A stretch of 11,841 bases of DNA, from the NCBI GenBank assembly GCA_945875135.1, contig CAMCJO010000031.1, positions 1-11,841 on the forward strand, written 5' to 3'. Shown here one piece after another: positions 1-5,439 of the stretch. A program made the translations under genes and the position numbers. Positions within the stretch are counted from its first letter, which is position 1. Every line of letters starts with the position of its first letter. This DNA comes from an uncultured Porphyromonas sp. (GTDB lineage: Bacteria > Bacteroidota > Bacteroidia > Bacteroidales > Porphyromonadaceae). The notes beneath the pieces were generated by a model. That model worked only from the letters and a program-made list of their open reading frames with translations. It did not search any database and was not told where the DNA came from.

Positions 1-282
1 CCGACGGTGACGACCGACTTGTCTGGCTTTGGTCAGGCGATCCTAGAGCTTTATGGCGAACCTGCTACGGACAGCCTGCAGCACGGTGTACAGGTCATCC
101 CACGTCGTGATCATGACGACGCCTTTGTGACAAAAGCACTGGCGACAATTCTAGAGAAAGCTACCGCAGGACTCCCGAAGGCGTGCTACAAGCAAGCTCG
201 GCAGACAGCCTCCCAAGCACTTTGGGTACACTACTACGACTATTATATAGAGGCTTACCGTCAGATGATGACGCTGAACTAG
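1..282 (+). CDS. C-terminal end of a GT3-type glycogen (starch) synthase, 5'-truncated by the window
   Basis: The reading frame is open from base 1 (codons begin CCG ACG GTG) and ends at TAG 280-282, so only the last 93 residues are visible. The first residues read PTVTTDLSGFG, which resembles the conserved P-S/T-x-T-T-x-L-S-G-F-G block near the C-terminus of eukaryotic-type (GT3) glycogen synthases. Members transfer glucosyl units from a nucleotide sugar onto glycogen in the cytoplasm, and Bacteroidota carry short GT3-like versions. The segment ends in a helix rich in aromatics (WVHYYDYYIEAYRQMM), consistent with the family end. It is the only + strand gene here. Its stop codon overlaps the stop of the convergent transpeptidase gene. 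The catalytic residues lie outside the window, so activity cannot be judged. Confidence 0.75.
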   Translation, partial: PTVTTDLSGFGQAILELYGEPATDSLQHGVQVIPRRDHDDAFVTKALATILEKATAGLPKACYKQARQTASQALWVHYYDYYIEAYRQMMTLN

Positions 283-1058
283 TTGATCAGCTGCGTGGTG
301 CGGCTATCCTGATCGGCTCTGGTCGGCTCCGTTTCGGAGCGTGGCACCATGCTCTGGGCGAGGTAGTCAGGACGGTTGGCGTAGATGTATAGGACGCTAC
401 CCCCCTTGATCGCATCGATGATCGGACGTGCCAGTGCACGAGGCACTGCAGGGCACCCGTAGCTACGCCCGAGACGTCCCTGTCGGATGATCTGATCATT
501 CACATAAGCGGCACCATGTATGACGATAGCACGAGCCCGCGCCTGATCGTTGTACCCACGCTCCAGCCCGTCGAGACGTAGCGAGTAGCCGTTGCTCCCG
601 CTGTAAGTCTCATTAGTTAGGTAGAAGCCCAGAGAGCTCTGATGAGAGTTCGGTTGATTGGAAAAGGATGTAGCGTAGTTCTCCCCACTACCACGTCCGT
701 GTGCGCAGAGCGTAGCATAGAGGAGCTTACCCTGCTCCATATCGATGACAAACATACGCTCCTGAGTCGAGGGCTTGGAGAAGTCCACGATGGTGAGCCG
801 TGAGCGATGCTTGTTTGAGATCTGATTGTATCCCCGCACGCCCAGACTAAAGGCTTCAAACGAGAGCCTCCCCTCCAGTCTCATCTGCTGGTAGAGCTGA
901 TTGATCTGCTGTCGCTCTGCAGAGGTCGGTACGACCGTCACACGGTGTCCCGTGGGCGGTATGTCCCACAGCGAGACATCCGACCCAGCTACGTAGCTAG
1001 GCACGAGTATCATCAAGACGATCAACCATCTAAGCGAAGAGCTATGAAGCGTATGCAT
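279..1058 (-). CDS. Secreted murein L,D-transpeptidase catalytic-domain family protein (YkuD_2 type)
   Basis: The product has 259 residues. Residues 1-24 form a hydrophobic signal sequence (RWLIVLMILVPSYVAG), so export to the periplasm is expected. The catalytic domain spans about residues 85-230, with HGRGSG at 120-125, H181 in VIHGAAY and the GRSYGCPA motif at 197-204 supplying nucleophile C202. These fit the L,D-transpeptidase fold that cross-links peptidoglycan or attaches proteins to it; the YkuD_2 subfamily is poorly characterised, so substrate is unknown. The tail after residue 230 is polar. The frame stays open far upstream through the tRNA and SRP RNA genes, which is not credible. 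I chose ATG 1058 because it leaves a short leader after the -7 box at 1085-1092; ATG 1076 (six residues longer) would be almost leaderless. It converges on the glycogen synthase. Confidence 0.85.
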   Translation of the reverse strand: MHTLHSSSLRWLIVLMILVPSYVAGSDVSLWDIPPTGHRVTVVPTSAERQQINQLYQQMRLEGRLSFEAFSLGVRGYNQISNKHRSRLTIVDFSKPSTQERMFVIDMEQGKLLYATLCAHGRGSGENYATSFSNQPNSHQSSLGFYLTNETYSGSNGYSLRLDGLERGYNDQARARAIVIHGAAYVNDQIIRQGRLGRSYGCPAVPRALARPIIDAIKGGSVLYIYANRPDYLAQSMVPRSETEPTRADQDSRTTQLIN

Positions 1059-1084
1059 ATTTAGTAAAAGGCTCATTAACGCGC

Positions 1085-1092
1085 CAAAGGTA
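1085..1092 (-). promoter_or_regulatory. Candidate -7 box for the L,D-transpeptidase gene
   Basis: The - strand reads TACCTTTG, a full match to the Bacteroidota -7 consensus TAnnTTTG. It lies two bases after the T-tract of the tRNA terminator and 26 bases before ATG 1058. No TTG-type -33 element is visible at the usual spacing, since that stretch falls in the terminator hairpin and T-tract. Confidence 0.6.
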
Positions 1093-1094
1093 CG

Positions 1095-1135
1095 AAAAAA
1101 AACGAGCAGACTGCTAAGCTTAGCAATCTGCTCGT
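1095..1135 (-). terminator. Intrinsic terminator of the SRP RNA/tRNA-Thr unit
   Basis: On the - strand RNA, 1135-1121 pairs with 1116-1102: nine perfect pairs, one G-U pair (1126 with 1111) and five more perfect pairs, closed by a four-base AGCT loop. Seven to eight U residues (1102-1095) follow directly. The opposite strand has no T-tract, so the terminator acts only on - strand transcripts, ending the stable-RNA unit about 40 bases after the tRNA. Confidence 0.9.
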
Positions 1136-1174
1136 CAACTGTAGATGTAGTCTCTAGGACTAGCCTTGTGAGAG

Positions 1175-1247
1175 AGCCTCTTGTCGGACTCGAACCAACG
1201 ACCCCGAGATTACAAATCACGTGCTCTACCAACTGAGCTAAAGAGGC
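1175..1247 (-). tRNA. tRNA-Thr, anticodon UGU
   Basis: A full cloverleaf of 73 nt is readable on the - strand. The acceptor stem GCCTCTT/AAGAGGC is perfect, the D arm is GCTC-AGTTGGTA-GAGC, the anticodon loop is TTTGTAA (anticodon TGT, reading ACA threonine codons), the variable loop is GGGTC, and the T arm is GTTGG-TTCGAAT-CCGAC. The discriminator is T at 1175. CCA is not encoded, since the following bases are CTCT, so it must be added enzymatically. The anticodon stem has one U-U mismatch at its middle pair. It starts four bases after the SRP RNA and is probably processed from a joint transcript. Confidence 0.97.
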
Positions 1248-1251
1248 AAAA

Positions 1252-1347
1252 GGGCGAGCAATCCACATCGCGCCGCTACAACCCGCTACCCTTGCTGCGG
1301 TCAAGCCCTGGGGGATTCACAGGGAGCTGGCCGTGTGGCACTCGCCC
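1252..1347 (-). ncRNA. ffs: Signal recognition particle RNA (small bacterial SRP RNA, 4.5S type)
   Basis: This RNA joins the Ffh protein to target nascent membrane and secreted proteins to the Sec translocon. The ends form a perfect seven-pair helix, GGGCGAG (1347-1341) with CTCGCCC (1258-1252), followed by an inner CCACA/TGTGG helix. The middle carries the hallmark SRP pattern CCCCCAGGGC ... GCAGCAAGGGTA of helix 8 and its conserved internal loops. Length is about 96 nt, normal for the small bacterial form. The apical loop reads GG-GCUUGA-CC in my alignment instead of the usual GGAA tetraloop. The 3' helix is followed by TTTT and then immediately by tRNA-Thr. Exact ends are inferred from base pairing and could shift by a few bases. 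Confidence 0.92.
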
Positions 1348-1353
1348 AGGTCA

Positions 1354-1383
1354 CAAAGGTACGACAATTTTCTTAATCTGCAA
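1354..1383 (-). promoter_or_regulatory. ffs: Promoter of the SRP RNA/tRNA-Thr unit
   Basis: The - strand shows TTG at 1383-1381, a 19-base spacer, and TACCTTTG at 1361-1354. This matches the Bacteroidota sigma factor pattern (-33 TTTG or TTG, 19-21 spacer, -7 TAnnTTTG). Transcription should begin around 1347-1350, which coincides with the first base of the SRP RNA terminal helix. It is the best-formed promoter in the window. Confidence 0.8.
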
Positions 1384-1419
1384 GTCTTGCTGGACCTATG
1401 TTGCGTGAGTGTCTGTCGA

Positions 1420-2448
1420 CTACTTGTATATCTCGCTGAGTATCTGATCGATCTGCTCTCCGCGAAGATCGCGCTGCATGATGACTCCGTCAGGCCCTAT
1501 GAGCATAATCTGAGGGATGCCCATGATGCCGTACAGTGAGGTGGCATGATCTTTCTGCTCATCGTAGATCTGTGGATAGGGGATCTGTAGCTCCTTGACA
1601 GCCTGTAGATGGGTGTCGTGGCTATCCTCCCATACACCGACGCCGAGGACGAGCAGCCCCTTGTCCTTGTACTTCTTGTGCATCTGGATGAGCGTGGGTA
1701 TCTCGTGACGGCAAGGACCACACCAAGAGGCCCAGAAGTCAACGAGCGCATACTGCCCCTGACCTACGTAGTCCGAGAGCTTGACCTGCTCACCATCTGT
1801 GGTGATGCCCGAAAAGTCTGCAAAGGGCTTGCCGACTTTCGTATTGATCATACCTTGGATCAGCTCTTTTAGCGAGGTATAGCTGGGGAGTCGCTTGACG
1901 TTTTCGCCCATCTCCTCAAGAGGCTGTTGGAACTCAGAGAGGTCGTCAAAGAGGTACATAGCATACTGCATAGCACGCAGTACGAGGGGGTTGTCCTTTT
2001 GCTCTGCAACATACTTACGGACTATCTCCTGACCAGCAGCCTGATCGATAGAGTCGGCCTGCAAGATGACCGCCATGTCTTGCTCGAAGGCGTTGTACGC
2101 ATCGTTGGCGGGAGAGCCACTGACACGTCCATCGCTGAGGTTGTAGTTTAGAGAGGTCTCCTCGTAGACAAACTGAGCGTTGAGCTGCGTACCCTCACAA
2201 GTGAGGAGGTAGAGGTACCCTTTCTGTAGGTTGTCTAGCGATAGGCTAGCGACTGTGTCCTGGATGACGATGCTGTCGATCGGCGTCTTGGGGTCAGCCT
2301 CATCGTAGAGATAAGCTGTCATACCAGATAGATTGCCCTCGAGCCCGTGGAGCTGTAGCGTCGTCTTCTTGTCTCGATTACAGCTGCTCAGCACTAAGAG
2401 CGAGCCTAGTACGATCAGTAGAGAGGAGAGGGATAGAGTTCGTTTCAT
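1420..2448 (-). CDS. TlpA/ResA-like thioredoxin-fold lipoprotein with DUF4369-like N-terminal domain
   Basis: The protein has 342 residues. A lipoprotein signal precedes C23 (LVLSSC), so it should be lipid-anchored facing the periplasm. Residues about 30-110 resemble the DUF4369 beta domain common in Bacteroidota redox lipoproteins (note SIVIQDTVASLSLDNLQKG). A helical linker (115-200) leads to a thioredoxin/AhpC-TSA domain at about 205-342 with the CXXC active site WCGPC at 242-246 and the cis-proline at GIP 310-312. Such proteins reduce or exchange disulfides in envelope proteins; the partner is unknown. The start ATG overlaps the bioC stop (ATGA), which predicts translational coupling, and a possible promoter lies inside bioC at 2519-2526. 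A direct role in biotin synthesis is not indicated; the pairing may be only positional. Confidence 0.9.
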   Translation of the reverse strand: MKRTLSLSSLLIVLGSLLVLSSCNRDKKTTLQLHGLEGNLSGMTAYLYDEADPKTPIDSIVIQDTVASLSLDNLQKGYLYLLTCEGTQLNAQFVYEETSLNYNLSDGRVSGSPANDAYNAFEQDMAVILQADSIDQAAGQEIVRKYVAEQKDNPLVLRAMQYAMYLFDDLSEFQQPLEEMGENVKRLPSYTSLKELIQGMINTKVGKPFADFSGITTDGEQVKLSDYVGQGQYALVDFWASWCGPCRHEIPTLIQMHKKYKDKGLLVLGVGVWEDSHDTHLQAVKELQIPYPQIYDEQKDHATSLYGIMGIPQIMLIGPDGVIMQRDLRGEQIDQILSEIYK

Positions 2449-3218
2449 ATTATAGGTTGTTTGTTGATGATGATATAAACCGGATGAAAGGTGAGTGTGA
2501 CTCGACCTAACTCGTCTGCAAAGTTAGCAATATATTTTTTTGTAAAGTCTCTGAGCTGCCTCGGTGTGTGTATCTGCTGAGGCGCGTTGGGTAGCTGTGC
2601 GGTGCCAGTATGGCGGAGGTGCTGTAGTACAGCTAGAGGATCGGCAAAGGGGATGACGAGTCGCTCCGCGTGGATCTCGTAGGGGTAGCCAAGCTCCTGA
2701 AGCGTGCTGTGCCAGTTGGTTAGCGAGGGGTAGTGTAGTCCTTGCCCTGTGAGCTGTCGTAGCTCGAGGAGGTTGTCTGGGCCGAAGGTGCTGACGGCTA
2801 CGGTAGCACGTGCTGAGAGCTCGTGGATGGTGCGCGCTAAGTAGGCGCATGGGGCGGCGAGCCACTGTATGGCGCTACTGGAGACAAAGAGATCGACACC
2901 GAGCCCCTCTAGAGAGAACTCGGAAGCGTCTCCCACACGTAGCTCGGGGTGCAGGTCTCTCAGCCTAGGGACCTGTGCTAGGAGTGCTGGGGATAGGTCG
3001 GCGAGGGTCCAATGGTCGATCTGTGCGAGCTGATCTATACGCTCCGTCAGCAGTCCAGAGCCCGCACCCATCTCAAAGGCATGAGCAAAGTGACGCTCTG
3101 CCTTAGGCAGATGCTCATCAAGCAGCTGCACGAGTCGATCGATCACGAGTCGCTGTGGCTCGGCTGCCTCGTTGTAGTGCGCTGCTGCACGGTCGAACTG
3201 ATGGGCGAGAGAGGTCAT
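2445..3218 (-). CDS. bioC: Malonyl-[acyl-carrier protein] O-methyltransferase BioC
   Basis: A 257-residue class I SAM-dependent methyltransferase. It methylates the free carboxyl of malonyl-ACP so that the fatty acid machinery can extend it to pimeloyl-ACP methyl ester for biotin synthesis. The N-terminal FDRAAAHYNEAA is typical BioC, the SAM-binding motif I is FEMGAGSG at 48-55, the motif with the aspartate is around LADLSP 72-77, and SSAIQW at 114-119 corresponds to the SNxxxQW block of BioC proteins. FGPDNLLELR (145-154) and LRHTGT (201-206) also fit the family. The frame is open 60 codons further upstream, overlapping bioG, but family length and N-terminal motif favour ATG 3218. It begins 40 bases after bioG. 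The TGA stop overlaps the lipoprotein ATG. A generic UbiE-like methyltransferase is the alternative, disfavoured by the neighbours. Confidence 0.9.
   Translation of the reverse strand: MTSLAHQFDRAAAHYNEAAEPQRLVIDRLVQLLDEHLPKAERHFAHAFEMGAGSGLLTERIDQLAQIDHWTLADLSPALLAQVPRLRDLHPELRVGDASEFSLEGLGVDLFVSSSAIQWLAAPCAYLARTIHELSARATVAVSTFGPDNLLELRQLTGQGLHYPSLTNWHSTLQELGYPYEIHAERLVIPFADPLAVLQHLRHTGTAQLPNAPQQIHTPRQLRDFTKKYIANFADELGRVTLTFHPVYIIINKQPII
2519..2526 (-). promoter_or_regulatory. Candidate internal promoter (-7 box) within the 3' end of bioC
   Basis: The - strand reads TAACTTTG followed by CAGA, a full match to TAnnTTTG in the common GC-TAnnTTTG-CA context. It sits in an unusually A/T-rich patch of bioC (about 2526-2550) and about 70 bases before the lipoprotein start. 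No clear TTG is found at -33. It could supply the thioredoxin lipoprotein independently of the biotin genes. Confidence 0.4.
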
Positions 3219-3258
3219 AGACGCTGGGTGGGGTGGATGAATGGTAGGACTCACTGGT

Positions 3259-3972
3259 TTACTCGATGGATGCCCATAGCTCACGCCACGAGTGCCACAG
3301 GTCAAAGAGGTAGTGGTACCCGTCGGGGAGTAGTAGGGTGGGGACATTGACCGCCTCCCATAGCGTGGAGAGGTTTTTCGCGGGGAAGATCTGATCACGC
3401 TCTCCGATGATCGCCAGATCCCACGTTAGGCGAGTGTGGGGCGTTGTCTCGGGCTCTTCAGAAGTAGCTAGGCTATCGTAGACCGCTTGCAGTTCGTCGC
3501 GAAGCTCAGTAGTGGGCCGCTCGGAGAGGATGTCGTAAAGCTGCTTGTATCGCTTACCGCCACACATACGGCGATTGAAGCGCTGGCGGTTTTCGTCGGT
3601 TAGTCCCTCCAGTGTCCCTATGAATATTTGGCTGGGGATACCCCACTGGTCGTGCATAGGGTAGGGCGATCCGGCGACCGCTATCAGACGCCGTCTGCGG
3701 GGGAGTATAGACCAGTGCGGTACGACCTGCTCGGCGGCCCAGACGCCTAGCGACCAGGCTACGATGGTGACCGCCTGGTAGGAGTCCCAGGGTAAGTCTG
3801 CAAGGTCGTCGCTCAGCTCGAGGGACCGATAGTCGTACAGCGCGAGTAAGTCACACTGATCAGGCAAGGTCAGGTGCGAAACCGTGGCAGGCGTCATGCC
3901 CCATCCGCAGAAGTAGATGATGAGTTGGCGAGCGGGGTCCTGGTCACTGTTTCGCTGGAAGGTGTACTGCAT
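3259..3972 (-). CDS. bioG: Pimeloyl-[acyl-carrier protein] methyl ester esterase BioG (DUF452 family)
   Basis: A 237-residue alpha/beta hydrolase. It cleaves the methyl ester of pimeloyl-ACP methyl ester, releasing pimeloyl-ACP for BioF and stopping further chain extension; it is the functional counterpart of BioH. Residues 21-26 give FCGWGM, the oxyanion-side signature typical of DUF452. The nucleophile elbow is AWSLG at 72-76 (S74), followed by acid candidate D193 in GERDQIFP and catalytic H220 in DGYHYLF, so the Ser-Asp-His triad appears intact. Length is normal for the family. It starts five bases after the bioF stop and is followed by bioC, so the three are almost certainly one operon. 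The order supports BioG rather than a generic hydrolase. Confidence 0.9.
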   Translation of the reverse strand: MQYTFQRNSDQDPARQLIIYFCGWGMTPATVSHLTLPDQCDLLALYDYRSLELSDDLADLPWDSYQAVTIVAWSLGVWAAEQVVPHWSILPRRRRLIAVAGSPYPMHDQWGIPSQIFIGTLEGLTDENRQRFNRRMCGGKRYKQLYDILSERPTTELRDELQAVYDSLATSEEPETTPHTRLTWDLAIIGERDQIFPAKNLSTLWEAVNVPTLLLPDGYHYLFDLWHSWRELWASIE

Positions 3973-3977
3973 AGGGG

Positions 3978-5186
3978 CTAGGCGAGGTGTGTTAGGATGA
4001 CTTGGCAGAGCCGCTTGACATCAGACGTGGTCAGCCCAGCGGTGAGTGAGATCCTCAGTCGCTCGGAGCCGACAGGTACAGTCGGAGACATGATGGGGCG
4101 GATGAAGTAACCCTCCTCGTGCAGAGCTTGCGCCACGGCTCTGGCTCGCTCACGACTCCCGCAGAGGAGTGGTATGATATGGCTGTGCGGCGTGGGCAGC
4201 AGTTGCTCTGGGAGTGTGGCTAGCTCGTCGGTCAGTAGTTGCTGTAGCTCAGCTAGGTGCGCTCTGCGCCGGGTGAGGGTGGGGAGTGCTTGCCAGACGG
4301 ATAGTATCCACTGAATGATGAGCGGGGGCAGCATGGTCGAGTAGATGAGGCTTCGTGAGCGTGTGATGAGTAGTGTGCGTACCGCCTCAGAGCAAGCGAC
4401 ATAAGCGCCCATAGATCCGAGAGCCTTGCCAAAGGTGCCGACAAGGAGATCGATCTCTGGAAGTAAGCCGAGCTCTTCGCACAGCCCATAGCCATGCGCT
4501 CCACGGACGCCGATGGCGTGCGCTTCGTCTATATAGAGTGCTACCTTGGGGTATTGCTTCTTGAGGGCCACGAACTCTTCTAATGGAGCCAGATCACCAT
4601 CCATGCTGTAGATGCTCTCGGCCATGACGATAATGTGCTGGCAGCTCTCGGAGCTGTGATGCTTCTCGATGAGACGCTGGAGATTGGTCACATCGTTGTG
4701 GCGAAAGCGTTCGAAGGGCAAGCCCGAGAGCCGTATCCCGTCGATCATACTGGCGTGTATCAGCTTGTCTGCTAGCACCACCATGCCTGGGAGTTTGAGT
4801 GCTGGGAGGATGCCCACGTTAGCGTGGTAGCCACTGTTGAAGAGCAAGGCTGCCTCGTGCTGCAACGACCCAGCGATAAGCTCCTCGAGCTGGTGCATCA
4901 CCGCACGATCTCCCGAGAGCAGGCGCGAAGAGGTAGAGCCTAGCTCCTTCACCGAGAGCCTCTGTAGGCTATTGGTCAGATCGGTCTCCCCAGCAAAGTG
5001 ACAAGTCGCGTGGTGGAGAGCTAGGTAGTCGTTGCTGTTGAGGTTGATGAGTGGTCGTGAGGGCGCATCGTCGAGCGCTGTGTAGCGACCATCGTCGAGA
5101 AGCTCAATGGGGGTGAGGGTGCGGAGTGCCTGCTCGTCCCGTAGCGTGGAGATGATCTGCTCTATATGTGACTTGAAGTGAGACAT
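3978..5186 (-). CDS. bioF: 8-amino-7-oxononanoate synthase BioF (PLP-dependent)
   Basis: A 402-residue cytoplasmic enzyme of the alpha-oxoamine synthase family that condenses pimeloyl-ACP (or -CoA) with L-alanine to KAPA, the first ring-building step of biotin. Visible family features are LNSNDYLAL at 49-57, GSTSSRLLSGD at 83-93, the substrate/PLP aspartate in YIDEAHAIGVRG at 218-229, and the Schiff-base lysine K254 in TFGKALGSMGAY. C-terminal RPIMSPTVPVGSERLRISLTA (363-383) is also conserved. Closely related 2-amino-3-ketobutyrate-CoA ligase and serine palmitoyltransferase-type enzymes share the fold, but adjacent bioG and bioC settle the assignment. It is the first gene of the cluster; bioA, bioB and bioD are not in the window. 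The ATG lies 70 bases after a -7-like box set in a palindrome. Confidence 0.93.
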   Translation of the reverse strand: MSHFKSHIEQIISTLRDEQALRTLTPIELLDDGRYTALDDAPSRPLINLNSNDYLALHHATCHFAGETDLTNSLQRLSVKELGSTSSRLLSGDRAVMHQLEELIAGSLQHEAALLFNSGYHANVGILPALKLPGMVVLADKLIHASMIDGIRLSGLPFERFRHNDVTNLQRLIEKHHSSESCQHIIVMAESIYSMDGDLAPLEEFVALKKQYPKVALYIDEAHAIGVRGAHGYGLCEELGLLPEIDLLVGTFGKALGSMGAYVACSEAVRTLLITRSRSLIYSTMLPPLIIQWILSVWQALPTLTRRRAHLAELQQLLTDELATLPEQLLPTPHSHIIPLLCGSRERARAVAQALHEEGYFIRPIMSPTVPVGSERLRISLTAGLTTSDVKRLCQVILTHLA

Positions 5187-5439
5187 AGGTCTTAGCTGGT
5201 GTGGCGTGCGTTTCGTCAGAGTGGTAATGCTGGAGCGAACTTATTGGAGACTGTTGCAAAAGTCAACAATTCCTATTGATAAGCATCCCCTCCATTCTTA
5301 TGAATAGACCTACACAGGATCTAGTAGCACGACGTGTGCCAACGATAGATACCGTGTAGGTCCAGATTAGTCAGACGCATGAACCTATTGAGTCGTCATG
5401 CGTGGCGACGGAGTGTCGCGTTGATTACTTCTTCTCGCT
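5187..5439. other. Non-coding gap between the FKBP genes and bioF, with three hairpins
   Basis: No credible gene occupies these 253 bases. Reading + coordinates, inverted repeats are: 5405-5409/5415-5419 (GCGAC/GTCGC, five-base loop); 5375-5382/5396-5403 (ACGCATGA/TCATGCGT, eight perfect pairs); and a long imperfect hairpin 5307-5362 with outer arms GACCTACAC/GTGTAGGTC, inner ATCTA/TAGAT and apical GCAC/GTGC. None is followed by a T-tract on either strand, so they are not classical intrinsic terminators. They may protect or end the FKBP mRNA, or form a leader or small RNA. The palindrome near 5260 is listed separately. Confidence 0.6.
5252..5268 (-). promoter_or_regulatory. Palindrome over a -7-like box upstream of bioF: candidate promoter/operator
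   Basis: The 17-bp sequence TGTTGCAAAAGTCAACA has five-base inverted arms (TGTTG/CAACA). On the - strand it contains GACTTTTG (5264-5257), seven of eight positions matching TAnnTTTG. No convincing -33 is present. It is the best promoter candidate for bioF-bioG-bioC, and an overlapping palindrome suggests an operator, but a protein partner cannot be named. Confidence 0.35.

Noticed and set aside
279..1304. Long open frame giving the transpeptidase a 341-residue form
   Set aside because: The extra N-terminus would be translated from the tRNA-Thr and SRP RNA genes and through a terminator; the signal sequence begins at ATG 1058.
1181..1408. + strand small protein over the tRNA/SRP RNA region
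   Set aside because: The sequence is fully explained by two structured RNA genes on the other strand.
2445..3398. 60-residue longer BioC start
   Set aside because: The extension overlaps the bioG 3' end, is low-complexity and Pro/Ser-rich, and lacks family similarity; the BioC N-terminal motif starts right after ATG 3218.
5252..5290. Full BirA-type operator upstream of bioF
   Set aside because: One half resembles a TTGTTAAC-like half-site, but no second half-site at 14-16 bases spacing was found, so only a generic palindrome is reported.
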